DNA from: Alentia gelatinosa
Taxonomy: Eukaryota > Annelida > Polychaeta > Phyllodocida > Polynoidae
Assembly: GCA_950022655.1 (NCBI GenBank)
Contig: OX465579.1
Coordinates: 39,907,950-39,971,949 of the forward strand
Direction of reading: 5' to 3'
Length of the DNA stretch: 64,000 bases
The position numbers and the translations under genes are program-made. Below, piece by piece: positions 13,552 through 27,300 of the stretch; positions within the stretch are counted from its first letter, which is position 1; each line of letters opens with the position of its first letter. The notes under the pieces are model-generated. The model was given only the letters and a program-made list of their open reading frames with translations. It ran no database searches and was not told the DNA's origin.

Positions 13552-14395
13552 GGGGATACATATCGGCGCTATTTAAACGGCCTCTTCAGAATCAGGAACT
13601 GTCTTAAGGACAGCAGAGTCGGTCATTACCTTCAGGTCTGTCCGTCGGGCAAAGGTGTGATCGGGAAAAGTTAGCATGTCGCTGTCTTATAGGCTTTTCT
13701 AAACTTGCAGCTCAGGATACACAGGGGTTTCGAATCTAGCAGAATCGGCATTCTCCTTCACGTTTACAATCGCTGATCGGATCGGTGAGGATCTGTGGTC
13801 GATGTCACTGTCTCATGGGCTTTATAGCCTCATACAGCAGCAGACCAGCATTTGCCAATCACACTTCCCGAGTTTAAGATAGGGCCTTGTACAGCGACCC
13901 GAGTGAGATCAGAGTGAGCCGAGCCGGGGTGAGCCACGGGCCGCTGGTGTGAATTCATTGAAAATAATTCAAAGTTTAATAACTTCGGATCCAATCGGTT
14001 TTCAGAATTATCATCGCCCCTGCCTCCGCTACATATTGATATAAGGCACTTGTAAATCGGACTCGGGGATAAGTATCATCGCTGTTCAAACGGCCTTCTC
14101 AGAATCGGGAACCGTCGGTGAAGTGCGTAAAGCGACACGATTAATGTCAGGCAGAGTCGGTCATTACCCCAAGGCAAGTAATGCCCAACCCGATTAAAAT
14201 CGGGTCTCTGAAGTGCGTACAGCGACATGATTCTGACCGACCCGACGGATCCGTCGGGCAAAGGTGTGATCGGGCACAATGGTCGTGTCGCTGTCTTATA
14301 GGCTAAGACAGCGACATTCTCCTTCCCGATTATAACCGCTGATCGGTCAGTGAGAATCTGTGGTCGATGTCGCTGTCTTATGGGCTTTAAGAAGA
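13552..14395 (+). repeat. Diverged direct duplication with nested palindromes
   Basis: The block at about 13552-13830 recurs, diverged, at about 14064-14390. Shared landmarks in the same order include AAACGGCC, CAGAGTCGGTCATTACC, CGTCGGGCAAAGGTGTGATC, GTCGCTGTCTTATAGGCT and CTGTGGTCGATGTC. The second copy holds palindromes: ACCCGATTAAAATCGGGT (14188-14205), CCCGACGGATCCGTCGGG (14241-14258) and a 13-bp-arm hairpin TGTCGCTGTCTTA/TAAGACAGCGACA (14286-14298, 14304-14316). No coding capacity is seen. It is probably a repeat family with two adjacent copies. Confidence 0.7.
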
Positions 14396-14573
14396 GCCTA
14401 GAGGGATAAGATGGCCCAGCTGACTAGGTATACTAGAAAACATGAAACATAGATGTTTAAGGTATAATTGTTGATTAATTGTTTCATTACCAATAAAGAT
14501 ATATTCTCAATTCATTCTGAATTGTTTGATGAGTTACTGCTTGTATATATATATCTGTATTGGGGATGGGGGG

Positions 14574-14781
14574 TGCAGATCTGGAATGGACTGCCCAAAG
14601 CGTTCAGGAGCTGGACTCTAAGGCTGAGTTTAAGAGGGCTGTTAAACAGATTATATACGGTTAGGGTTTTATACATTGCGTATATAAATTGTTTGGTGAT
14701 GGCGTTGCGCCAATAGAATCGGCGCTTGGAGGATACTGCTTGTACAGGAGGTTTCTCTCTTTATGTCAAAAAAAGAACTGA
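14574..14781 (+). pseudogene. LINE ORF2 C-terminal remnant
   Basis: Three frames carry pieces of one C-terminal reverse-transcriptase tail. First comes IWNGLPKA (from 14579), then a shifted frame with a K/E-rich EFKRAVKQII segment, then a further shifted frame with GDGVAPIESALGG ending at TGA 14779-14781. A W-N-x-L-P motif followed by an EFKRA-type segment is typical of the region downstream of RT in CR1/Jockey-like LINEs. A better-preserved relative of this tail lies at 42.3 kb on the minus strand. At least two frameshifts and an internal stop make it a dead fragment. Confidence 0.55.
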
Positions 14782-16336
14782 GCTACTCCAGAATTTGTCA
14801 ATAAAGCAAATAAAATAGTTATACAGAAATAGGGTACAGCAGCTGTATGTAAAAGACAATGCGATATAATTATAATCAGACTATCCTGGTGCTAAAGGTG
14901 GAGAGATAATCTTATTGACAATTCAACCAGGAAAACCTAGGGGATCAGGTATTTCAGAAAGTGTGTACATTATGGATGACCCATTACCTAAACTGATTTC
15001 GCGCTGGGTTCTCTTTCCTGAATGATTGTCTTCGATTTAAATTTATGATCATCATGGTGTCCTAAAAGAGCTCCTTTGTCAGGTCCCAATAGTTTGGTCA
15101 CCACTCATGAAATCACTCATCATTGTACTCATATTTACCCCTTTCCCAAGGTACATATACTCGGCTTTGGAACCGACTTTATCTCATTAATAAAACAGGG
15201 TGGGAACATCTACTGCAAGAGGCTAGGAATTTATCGCCCTCTATTCAGGCCGAGGGCGGACTCTAGCCAGCAATGCAGAGACGCCGTTTGTCATCGTTAA
15301 CGGAGACAAGACGCCCAAGCTCCTACACACGTGCCTACATTAGTCTGACGCGAGCGCCGTGCAGCGCAGGTCGTCTTCACCGTGTTCACATTGGCCGAGT
15401 ATTGAACAACGCTACCTGCTTGTTTACTGTCCATTGTCTTGTTCAGGTCAATTAGTGATATGAACATGTAAAGTATCTCTGCTAGTAGTGTGTTTTGTGC
15501 ACTGATATCTTAGGCCCCCATCTAATTTTGTTAATTCCTATTAACCACTTAATATAGCACACTGCGGCATTACTGTTTATAATATATTTTTCTAATTTGA
15601 CAACAAACTTCTAGAGGTTTTACAGCTTGGTTTGATACTTACAGTTCATACATTCAGCTTGATACTTTCAGTTAGTCATCTATCAAAATACCTGTGTGAA
15701 ATAAATCTACATTTAGTATGATACAGAATTTTAGTGATTCGATATATAGAGATTAGGATACATTGGGAATGATGATGAAACTACATAGCACCGTATGTCA
15801 TTTCATTTACTCTGATATGTTCTACCCTGACATATTTGCTCATATGATTAAAGCATACATGTATGTCTTTACCTTATTTTAGGTAGACTTCATCGGCTTA
15901 CTTTTAAGAAAGTCTGGTTGTGTATTCCAGAGCTGCCCTTCTCTATAAGAAGGAGTTTCCTGTAAAAGCTCGTACTTGGTTAAGTAATTTGAATAATGAT
16001 TTGGTATTTGATCTCAATGTTCTTGTTAGGTCTACACCGTCAGCTTTAGAACCTTCTTTATTTTTATGTAAAGTTCCATTCTCCTTTGCTTTTTCCTCTT
16101 GTAGGTAAGGGTGAGTTTAGCTCTTCTCCGAGACACTCCTACTGCTATGGATCGAGTTCTCTTGTACTATAAAAAAAATTCGGTGGTGGATATTCTATCC
16201 TTATTCACGGAAACATGTGATCGGCAAAGTAATATTTGTATTTCCTAGTGCCATTGATCTATATGCAGACATATGTAATTATCCTACCCCTAATAAAAAA
16301 ACACCATAGGCTTAACATTGGATCCAGTATCAAAAA
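14782..16336. other. AT-rich DNA, no supported gene
   Basis: No motif, repeat or splice-bounded frame could be defended. A locally GC-rich stretch at about 15240-15440 has short frames on the plus strand without recognisable features. Confidence 0.4.
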
Positions 16337-16858
16337 GAGTTGCTTTCTGTATTCATCTCACCCATGTACACATGGACAACGTACAGGATATAGACCATGG
16401 AGAATAGAATGCAATACTCGTTAGGGCATGGAGAACGAGTTCCCATTGTTAAGCCAGTGGGACAAAAATACCAGGGGTGAGATAAAGGTATGTTCCTCAC
16501 TGCGCTCGGCTCACTAAACGCCTCGCGCAATAATATCGGACGCGCGATAAACATCAAAACAACTAACTCTCGTTCAGCTTTTACTGAGGATTCAACTGTT
16601 GCATGGGCTTGCCTTTGTGCATCGCACGGTACAAGATGAGTTGGTCATACTCGGCTTTGCACTGAATAACACACGGTTGTTCTTATGTAGTTATTATCGT
16701 ATTACCTCACCCCTGGAATAAATGTCCATAGGCTTAACATTGGGAACTCGTTCTCCATGCCCGTACAAGTGTTGCAGTCCGTTCTCCATGGTCTATAGTC
16801 TATGTGTTGTCCATTCCTTTAGTGTATACAGGGGTGACATAAATACAGAAAGCAACTT
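16337..16858. mobile_element. Inverted-repeat (foldback/MITE-like) element
   Basis: Arms of about 150 bp (16337-16483 and 16704-16858) are reverse complements at roughly 80% identity. Both contain CATGGAGAACGAGTTCCCA (or its complement), CTATAGACCATGGAGAA-type and CAGGGGTGA segments. The 220-bp spacer holds a GCTCGGCT...CTCGCGCAATAA...GCGATAAACATC...CTAACTCTCGTTCA string that recurs near 45.97-46.06 kb. It is noncoding. A nonautonomous DNA element is likely; the superfamily is unknown. Confidence 0.65.
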
Positions 16859-17373
16859 GTTTTGGTCAAAGAAGTCATTCTCCAACTCGTTTGAATGCCA
16901 TTTGATATTCACTCGGCTGTTGCCTCGTTCATATCATATCGCATCAAACTCGTGGAGAACGACGACTTTGACCAAAACTTGTTGGTTTCTTCTTTATTAC
17001 TTTGCTGACGGAGAGGTAGGGGGTTTCAAACAAGTTTCTACAGTACTGCATAGATGCCAAGAATAAACAGGTTCATCAAGCGTAGGGCTTTGGATACGGA
17101 ACCTCTTCAGTTACATCTTCGGTGTTATCATAAATGTAAACAGTGATATAGATGTCGAGTAACGCTTGATATCTGGGCAAAGTAGCAAATTTAAACCATC
17201 TGTCACATATATACATTTTGTGAATGAATCAAGGCATCCATTCATAATTGTCAACTGTTGTACTGTCTTGGATGAATTGCTTTAACAGCGGAGCCCTGTG
17301 TATTGCGCAAACTCCCCCTTCCATTTCAAAGATATTTCTTTGTAGCCAATGTTATTTGTGTCTTTATTCCATT

Positions 17374-17471
17374 CGGAGACGTCTGTTATCATATTTATTG
17401 TTTCCATTCACAATACCTGCATCGGAGACGTCTGTTATCATATTTATTGTTTCCATTCACAATACCTGCAT
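17374..17471 (+). repeat. Perfect 49-bp tandem duplication
   Basis: The 49-bp unit at 17374-17422, beginning CGGAGACGTCTGTTATC, is repeated without a mismatch at 17423-17471. No third copy is present. Perfect identity implies a recent duplication or an assembly or amplification artefact. Confidence 0.95.
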
Positions 17472-20379
17472 GAACATAATAAATTCTTGTCATACTTGCG
17501 CTCTTCTCGTGTCCACTAATAGATACATGGATGCCTACATACCTGAAAGAAAAGAAAATAAAACAGATTACTGCAACATGCAATGCAAGAGGATCGGGGA
17601 TAAGATCTACTAATGATGGAGTTTAGAGCCTTACAATAAGTTACTTGATTGGCCGAAATTTATAACAGTTGGGAACTGAGAATGCCAACCCAATACTTGT
17701 AGCATGCCATCCATCTGCCGTCTACCATGCTACCTACGCACGTCAACGTAAGGCGTATAACATATAAGATGAAAAGAAACGTGTTACAATCGAAGGAATT
17801 GAGTTTATCAGCATTGGTATACATGTATGTATTTAATGTGCGTGTAAGTGTGGTGTTTTCTGATGTGTACTTTAAGCACGATTTTGATGTTGAGTTCAAG
17901 TAACTCCTGAAGATCAAAGCACCTCGTGCCATGAGAGCAATTGAACGCTTTGGAAAATGGTACCTTTCCCGAATAAGATAACCAAGACATCTGCATATAA
18001 AGTGATACATCTTATAACGTTACAACCTGACTGCTTATACTTCTCTGTATTGATTTGAAAGATTAGCATCTTATAAAACCCCTGCCATATATACATATAC
18101 TTGAATCCAATTATAACGTAATGAGCATCAACGCGGGACTGACAAATCAGCTGTCTTAAAACAGACTGACAGATGGCACTATCATGAGGTTTTCTCCTAC
18201 TAATGGTGACAAGAAAAATCTATTTTATGTGTATGAAATATTCCAAACATAAGTATAAGTAAAGCAAATAAATGTCGACAACAATGTGACTATCCAATTT
18301 TGTATTTAAAATCTATATGATCTTTATGATTTACGATAAGAGAAGAAACGGACGGGAGATCAATGTCTAAGTGGTTTAAGTCTCACCAAAAATGCCGTAT
18401 AAATATAAACTGCTTGCTCGTAATTCTCATTTCCTCGACTGCATCTTGCCGTGATATGATCTTGGCCGTTGGCGAAGATCAGAACATTCATCTTTCATTT
18501 GCTATCAATGTTTTATTGGGCACTGCTGGCTCCTTATCCTTAGCCATGCATCTTTGAGGTATCCCATGTGCCTTTAGCACCACGTGCATGTCAAGTTTTG
18601 CTATCATCTTTTGGCAAGCCAACGATGGTGAAGAAGACATTTATGTCGGGCGGTAAACGATCAAGCGTGGTGCACACAAAATCATATAGCCTCGGGAAAA
18701 GAACCAGAGGGTACAAGCTTGCATTGCATCCTAGTTGATAGGATAAATTCATGATTCATGTGACAAAATACACTATCATGACAACTTTTACTATCCAGGC
18801 GATTATGCAGGATACCTTTTAGCAGTTTACTACAGTTATAGTTGTTTTAGTATTTTAATTCATCTTTACATTTTACTCAAAATTATTTGCGGACACTGAT
18901 TTTTCCAATAAGTAAATTCGATTATTTCATGGTCACACAGTTTGTTCATGATGTTATGTCTATCTCAGATTAATTTTAAGATTAATATAAGAAGGTTTAT
19001 GAAAGGCTGTTGAAAATGGAGACATTGCTACGCTCTCATGGCAGCGCATAAAGAACCTGGGACCGGGAAAAGCTGTGTCAAATACAGATGTGAAGGTTCC
19101 AGTTTAAATAATTTTTCTAATTACAAATAGTTTAAAATTTGGAGTTCTTGGGATCGGGAACTCAAACCCAACGTCTTCATTCAATTTTGTTTCATTTGCG
19201 ATGTCGTTTGGCATGGGAACCGTAGGTGCTGGTCTCGGAAAGACTCACAACAGAGATTGGCCCAGAACAGCTTAAGAGTGTAAGAGGAGTGAAATTTATC
19301 ATTTCTCAAGCCCATTGTTCGACCAAATAGTCAGTTTGGTCAAATCCTCAAGCATTCTACAGGTGGAATATCAAACGTTTTGTATGAGCCACCTGGGAAT
19401 GTGATTACCACTAGTGAGCTATCCGTTTTTTGAATTGCGTCTTCACATATAGGTATTATTCAGCATAGACAGACGGCCGAGCCATATTTGTTTGGATAGT
19501 TGACTCAATATTATTTGGTTTATATAGTTGATAGGTCATTTAACGAATATGAAAAAATAATACGTTCTCACTCTTTACAGGAAGAATTCACATACCCTCG
19601 TATTGATTAGCCTTTTTATATGATGCGAAAAAATAAAAATAGAAAAAAAATGAAAAAATGATTACCTTACCCTTTTATTGCCATATCAATGTTGCTTAGA
19701 TAATTAATACGGTGATTTTCAGCGATATTGAAACTTTCTTTATCTAAAAGCCTTCACACTGGTTCAGGCTTTCAAAGGAAGCTTTTTGGAAAAAGGTATA
19801 TGCCGTTAGGTAGGCCAATAATGATATTAATTAAAAGGACCATTTCATTATCACGTTTGACTTCTTCTGTGCTTCAATAATGGGCGATATATCAATACAT
19901 TTATCAAAAAGGAATAGTTTGGAGAGCACACGTGTGGACACTGGTTGTGATTTTAACATGCCATTGAGTCTAGATTTCCGAGCATCACCAAGTATCCTAT
20001 AGGTCATGCAAAACAAGAAATGCGCATAAAATATTTCAAGTACTTACTCACACTCTATTTTTTACCCAGTGCTTAAAATTCCTCAAGTTTTAAGAGGACA
20101 TCAATTCTACCTTAAATTTCAGAAACAAGCAAAAAGCTCTGATAAAGTAGTGCAAAAAAGGTTTCCTTTTGAACACGCAAAATTTTGTGAAGATTACAGG
20201 CGTCCTTCTCAATGACCTCTGTTATATTAATTCATTGCTTTTTTTTGTAAGCGGATTCCCGATGGGACATAGGATGTCCCTAGTATACTTCTTACCATAT
20301 TTGCCATATTCTAAATGCACCAGTGTAGGAACACGACCAGAGTTGATTTATTGGATAGGTAAGACGGAGGTGATGTGAG
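17472..20379. other. AT-rich DNA, no supported gene
   Basis: A 64-codon ATG frame at 18363-18557 (plus) has a hydrophobic stretch CLLVILISSTASC near residues 18-30 that could be a signal peptide, but no other support. Nothing else was recognised. Confidence 0.35.
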
Positions 20380-20770
20380 AGATCCGGGCGACGCGGGCGC
20401 GAACACGCCCGGCATGACGACTGGGCCTCCAGCAGTGATTGGAGCTGCCTTCGACGCGCAGATCCCGGCGGGGGCGCCTCATCTCTGTGTATAGATCTGG
20501 AGAGATGCGCGGGCGGCCACTACTATTAAGGGATATTGGGGCCGGATTCACGGGCTGGCGACAGTCTCATCCGCACTTTGACGACTTCCCACGCGCCACG
20601 GATCTCACCCAATGATCGCACGGATCTGGAATCTGAAGCTGAGGTTTTTGGATCTTTTCCACAGTCGTCCTGAGCCCCATCCTCCGTAGCCCCTCTTCCA
20701 CCTAACCACCTCACCCCTCCTGATCCATACAGCACCCAAGCTAACTACCGTCCCTGGCAACTAGTTCTCA
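20380..20770. other. CpG-dense GC-rich island
   Basis: At 20385-20520 I count about 17 CpG dinucleotides in roughly 135 bp, against AT-rich flanks. The GC-rich character fades through 20770. Short frames are open on both strands, with no recognised protein. It may be an unmethylated promoter or part of an unrecognised repeat. Confidence 0.5.
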
Positions 20771-23700
20771 TACCGGTGAAAAGAGGGATGGGGCCGAATC
20801 CAAAGCGTTGAGCAGCTCCTGCGGCGTGGCAGGCAATGCACATATATATACATCAGGGCGGCTGCCATCCTCAGGACCTGCTCGCACCCACACCAGCACC
20901 ATGAGCTATGCACGAACTGCTTCCAAACACGATGGGAAAGGATTGGAGCCCTTAAGGGAACGCTTTCAAGACATCGAAAGCTATTAATGTTTTATCTAGA
21001 GTTTCGCCTTGAGGTTGTGGATGAGTGACCTCCAACGTTAACGTTGAGGATGCTGCTGAAAAACAAGCCTCTGTTAAGTTTACAATGTCGTGAGATGTGC
21101 TTTCTAAAAGCAGTGACGTACATGTCCGTAGGAAAAACATGCATTAAAAGGTAGAATAAGATGCTCATATCATCCAAAATTTGGATTTATGACAAGGTTT
21201 TTGCAAATAGATGATTGAAGTGGTATTTTCTACTTATTTCAGGGCTTCCATTTTTCTGCTTCTTGTATATACACTAGCGACTTCGGGACTATATCAGCCC
21301 CTGGCGTGTACGGCGCCGATGCACTACGATAGGCCTACCAATGAACTTTATAATTCCGGTAAAATGATACATCGTTAAAATGGATTTTATACCAGTATAA
21401 ACACATACTTACTTTAGTTTTTCCGACATTAAACACTCTGTTCCAAGTTAATCTATGAACTGATTGATGTGAGACCCTTATCTATAATCAAATTACACCG
21501 AATTATCCTTTAAGTCCGCAGTAGCCTCTAAATGTCATAATTTTACGTTGCTGAGGTGAGAGTTCTTTTAGGTGCATAGTTGTCGATTTGAAAATGGCAC
21601 CTGTTGCATCAGGAAGACTGGCCATGCTACATATCTGATGCAATAAAGTTGTTTTACAAAACCAAACTAATTTTGGGACTATTTTCCGTCGCATAACTCC
21701 ATAAACCCTGGTTTTGCAAGGTATGTTTATTCAGCTGGTGTAGATTATCATTATCACATAACCTCTATACCATGAGCTGAGTTTTTAAAGACTCCATTAT
21801 TGTATACAGCGGTGCAGTTTTTATGGTACCAAATAACTATGAACATGTAGATACTACGGGGGAATAAAACTGAATAAATAACATATACCTATAATAAAGC
21901 GATATTACAGAAATGGGATTTAGGTACTTTGATGTATACGAAAGAAGCACTATACAGGCAACTCAAACCCTCCCTTCCATCTACAGTGATAACCAATGGA
22001 CTATCTCGTTTTCAGAATATATCATTATCTTGCGCAGGCGCCTCATTTTTCCTATTTGCGGAAGTTTAGTTACGAGTTCTGCGGCCAGGTGCCACCATTC
22101 CTGTGCATGCATATGCACATAGTGGTGGGTTGGCTTCACCCCATCAATTCATCTGCGGCTACAATTACGGGTCTTGTAAATGGTAAAGAAGGCAGCTGTA
22201 CCCTGTCCTCTGTTCAGTAGTATTTTATCTGCACCCCGCCAGGTGTCGCGTCGACTAAATGAAGATTTAGGAGCTCAAGACTGTCACACACTTCCTGGTT
22301 TCTCCCAGCTCCAATAGACGGGTCTCCCCCAAAAAATGAACGAGCTGCCATGTCCGGTTCCAACGTGGTGACAGAGACCTCTACTGATTGTCAGCTGAAC
22401 TAAGGCAAATTGAAATTAAAAGTCGAGATTTCTCTGAGTGTCGATGGTGCAGGCAGCTAGAGGTGTGGGTCTAGGATAGAGAGTAGGGAAGGCCTGACGG
22501 CTGACGAGGCCGCACAGACTTCTTCATCAAGCAGAGATTCATCGCTTGATAACTTCCCCTAATATCGCCCTACACCGTTCAACGAGCAACTCGCATGTCA
22601 TTCGGCCCGAACCTGCTCTGGCTTCCGTTCATTTTCCATGAAGGGATAATCGGAAGTCGGCATCTGTCCTGGGCCAATTAAGAGCTAATTAGACCAGTGC
22701 TCGAAAACTGACGATAAGAAACAACCGTGGGCGATTACTTTAGGGCCCCCCATCAGAATTCAGCATGCAAACCGATAATAGCTTGCATGGTAATCCTGTG
22801 TAGAGTGTGACACCAATAAATGTCAAAGCCTGGCGTTGATATCATGGTGCCTGATGGCAAGGACTCTCCAGCAGCCATGGGTAATTACGCATAAAATGTA
22901 TCAAACGCACTTGTAATAAAACACACGAATTGTTCAGTGCTGTTCCCCACGCTAGGTTTAATAACGTTATATGTTTTGTTGCTGGAAGCGGCATTAAAAA
23001 GGCACTTGTGTCATCGGCTAATTTCGTCTTCTGCCGATGGCGTGGCTTCATTCTGCTTGAGGCAGTAGTGTTTCTTCAATGTTTCTTCAAAATCTGTGAT
23101 TCGATTGATTTTGAATCTCCATTTCTTCACATATATTTAGATAAAATACACGGTAAATGGCTGGGCCACTACATAAAAAAAATAGTACAAATGAATGAGC
23201 AATCAATCTAGGTGGAAACTGACAGCTTTCATGTATACATACCTTCGTCTTAGATAAGCTCTGTAAAATATTTCTATCGTTAGTTATTGCTCTTTCCAAA
23301 CAACAATAATAGACCCAGAATACTATTCTACTGTAACTTATGGACTGTATTCAAAAGGATGTCGCTGTCTATGTTATGTGGATAGCTTACGATAAATATT
23401 GTGACAATATCCTGGCATAAAACTACTCAACACATGTTTGTAAGAATGCGTGCCAGCTGTGGGTTTACTCTACATTCAGGTAACTATATATTTATGAGCA
23501 TAAGTAAACTAGTGTGTATTAAAGGGTGGTCGAGGAATTGGTGATGGGGTCAGTTGTATTCATCACATGTCCGACGCCAGTCGTTACTGCCGGCCAAAAC
23601 AAACTCAGGGATTGTTCTGTGTCGTCGTGTTTGTTAATGCCATACCAGTGGTCATATGGTCGCCCATTGTCTCCGGCCATCTACAACGATGACGACCAGC

Positions 23701-26500
23701 GGCCAGTGTCAGTGGGTGACAGACAGTGCCACAAAGAAAGAGACTCCAGATAGGTAAAAGTGAAGTACCCATTTATTCGAGGCAGCAATACTGCCTTCAA
23801 CGGGTTTGGGTCGTGTGGTGTACCAGTGTATATCATATATTATTTCATTCATAATTCAAGTTTAGGACACCAAATATCCAACATTTTGACATGAATAACC
23901 TATATATATATATAGCAATTCAACGCATAACAGTAAGCACAAAATAGAATGAACTGCACCAACAAAGTACAGAGTCAGACTTAAGTACATTGTATACCCG
24001 CCTCCCAAAGTCTGAATATTTGGGCTTAGGTGACATGGCCACGTGAGTTTCTGGTACCATCGATCTCTCAGAAGGATCTGTAAGCTACTGTTGTGCGTCC
24101 CTTTCTACATCATCTCAACATGTTTATATTCTCTAATAACGATTTAATCGTGGGTAAAACCAACGACCAGGAAGAGATGTTGCTCGCAGACTTTGCAACA
24201 ATACACTGAGTGCATGGAAAGGGTCGATACACGCGGATGAGAAGGTATAAGGCAGGGGGCGGGGTTGGCTCTGGAGATAGCTGTGGTCGTGTTGTGTGAG
24301 GTGACCGTATAGTACAGAGGAGATGCGGACAGGGCTCTCCTACTGTATATTTGATGACCCGTCATAGAGGGCACACAGTGATGGATGGTGCCGGTTAAGA
24401 CCCGATCAGAGCCGTGATCGGAGGCATCGGGCCGTCAATCATGCACGAGGCAAGTCCCGCCCGAGCTTCCAGTGATCTCCGTTACCATGTAGCCACTTAC
24501 CCGCCTAATATACTGCATCCTGCATCATGCCTATTCATGGAAATCGGGTATTGGTTATAACTTACAGACTTCAGTATTCCTAGCTGGAATATAGGGTTCA
24601 TTCCGTATCGATGCCATTGACCTAAAATGTGTAATATTTTCCTGCATTCATCATGCACAGTAGGAACTGTATCGAAACATGCACAATAATGTACTTGAGT
24701 ACTTGATGCATAATAATCTTTTCTTCATGATCATCTTATTAGTTTTTGTACACTGACATCAGGAGGAGCCGTGCAGCAGGGACTTTTTTCCAGAGTCTTC
24801 TACAGGGCATGGCTTGTCAGAAACCCAGGATTGTGAATTCTAGGAACCCTAAGGCGATATTATGAAAGGTAGATAATAAATACTATGGATGAACAAAAAC
24901 TGCCGTTTTACCGCGTAAAATCTATGTTATGAGTGCAGCAGCATTATGGGAAAATGGTTTCCCCTTCGTATATATATTTGTATGTCCATGACTGGTGATA
25001 TCCCTACTGTCCTATACACAGACAACTCGACTGCATGGATATAAGCGACGAGTCTTGTAGTCTTTTGGTACCCGAACTGATTGGTTATCACGGGTACACG
25101 GCGAGTTCCGTTCGTTCTAGCACACCCTATTCCACTGTGGATTTATGAATATGATGGCTCTTTTCTTCATCCCCTAAGGCATCCAAGAAGTCTCGTTGCA
25201 CTCAAGAACTCTTCCAGTCTCGTCTGCATAAATATACCCCATATATTTCAGAAAAGGCGTCGATCCCAAACATGACTTCACACCATTGCTGTGGTTAAAC
25301 CTGCCTAGCATGCTCGATTTGCTGCGGGCTACTATTAAAGCTCTTTGCACGACTCACTACCCTGACACCCACATGGGCGCCCCGGTACTGCCGTCTAGCG
25401 GTGACTTTTCTATGGTAGACTTCGCCGTGGCCTTGGGGGCCGACTCAAGCGCGTATACGGCACTCCTCTGAAGAGCTTACAGTCTAAAGTGGGTTCAGGA
25501 ACCGAATCCCATTTCCGGTCACTTGACATCTCTCCTCGGTTCGCTGTTCACTCTGGGCGCAGCACGGCGTAGCTGATGGGAGTAGCTCGTTCAGATCATA
25601 CATAGGCACCCACCAATGCTATGTGTCTGTAATACTCCTGGCCTATCCAAGTCATATACGTATGAACCGGATGGAAAATGAGAAAAATCAATGGGAAGAG
25701 CTATGCTCATATCAATAGTATATAACTTTCTTCATTAACAAAACGGTAGAGTGTGTTTAAACGCAGATCTACGTAAAATAGAAGTCTTGACATTGGACAA
25801 TTGCATGGTTTCATAAGAAACAAAACTCCCTTTCTTCTCTTTTTGATTGTGCTGACGTCAGAAGGTGCATTGGAATTGTTTGGAACGCCAAGTTCATAGA
25901 TTTATAGATGGATTCTGTTCTGTGACATTGTGTGATGTTTCAGCAGTTAGTTATAACCACCAAGCAGCTGCAAGGATACGTTACAGACTGCACTAATAAA
26001 GGCACATATATACCTCAGTCACCGGTTCGCGTTATTCCTAATTAGCGGGCTCTTGATTGGGTAGTCCTACGCAGTGAAAATGTCAATATTGAAGCTGTAC
26101 CCATTTGCCTTTTACATGGAAATTAGAACATCCTCGAGAATGCACCAGATCCTTCTGCATTTACATTTGAGGTAGCAGCAATTCTCGGCAAAAAGGGTTA
26201 AAATATTTCACACTACAGGCGACCTCTGAAATACATCTTCCGGGGAAGTAACTTTGAGTCCTAGATTTATCATATCAAAAACTAAATGTACCAAAGAAGA
26301 CCAGAGCGAAATAATCTCACTCCTGGAAACTTTGGACGAAATCCAGTAAAGTATTCCAGGTCTAAAAAGACTAGCTTTGGGTAGCAGAAGTGAAGGAAAA
26401 GATCGGATGCATATTGAAACTTTAGACAGTTAAGATCATCCAAACTTAAAGAGAACGCTTACTATACAAACGATTTTACCGGATAAAGACAGTGATGGCA
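20771..26500. other. No supported gene; one short hairpin
   Basis: A compact hairpin lies at 22092-22128 (CCACCA/TGGTGG outside TGTGCAT/ATGCACA). GC-richer stretches at 22240-22680, 24230-24500 and 25080-25600 have 60-75 codon frames that I cannot identify. Confidence 0.35.
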
Positions 26501-27300
26501 AAGGAATATATATATATGACCTGTTCTCACGAAACGGGAGGAACCCCTGTTTTCAGGTTCACCATGTTGTAACTCATTCAATTTTGGAGTTACTCATCCA
26601 TTTCTTTTTTCATCGTGTAGATCTCACTGAGAGCTAAAACGCCATATATAGTTTTACATCGGTCAATGCACTAGAAGAGACAATATGGTTGAAAAACCAC
26701 CCATTTTTCACTGTTTTTTTGTTGCCATAAACATGTACACAAAAAAATTAGAAATACAAACCATATTTCTCACTCTAAAATTGCTCTCAACCAACCTGCC
26801 TCATTGGAAACTATATGTTTCCAGTGGAAATTTAAAAAAAATTCCCATTGAAGAATTATTTTTATGCACTTTTATCTTGGCTAAAATGTACCTCATCTTT
26901 ACGTCGCCATTTTTCTCTATGACATTGAATAATGAAAAAATAGTTAACCACTGGTTATTTGGCATGAATTGTAACACTTATGGTGTATGTTTTGGGGAAA
27001 AAATAAAAAATAAATCATAAGAAAAGAACTATGGACTCCAGAAATGCCAATATCCTGTAAAGTCCTTAATTATGGCTAAAACGTGCTCATCTTTACATCG
27101 CCGCCTTTAGCAATGTCGGATGCAAAGAAAAAAAATAATAGATATTTGAAAAAACCTTTAGAAAATTAGAAAATATGTTCACCTTCAATGTCAATTTTTT
27201 CCTACATGTTATATATATTTTTTCTAGTATAAATGATGTGAAAACTGTGGCGACGTAAAGATGAGATTTAGTGTCTTTTTACGTCGCCAGTTTTATATTA

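Noticed and set aside
26685..27020. 111-codon frame inside the TIR element as a possible transposase
   Set aside because: Too short, with no DDE/D residues, zinc finger or HTH. Low-complexity hydrophobic translation of AT-rich DNA.
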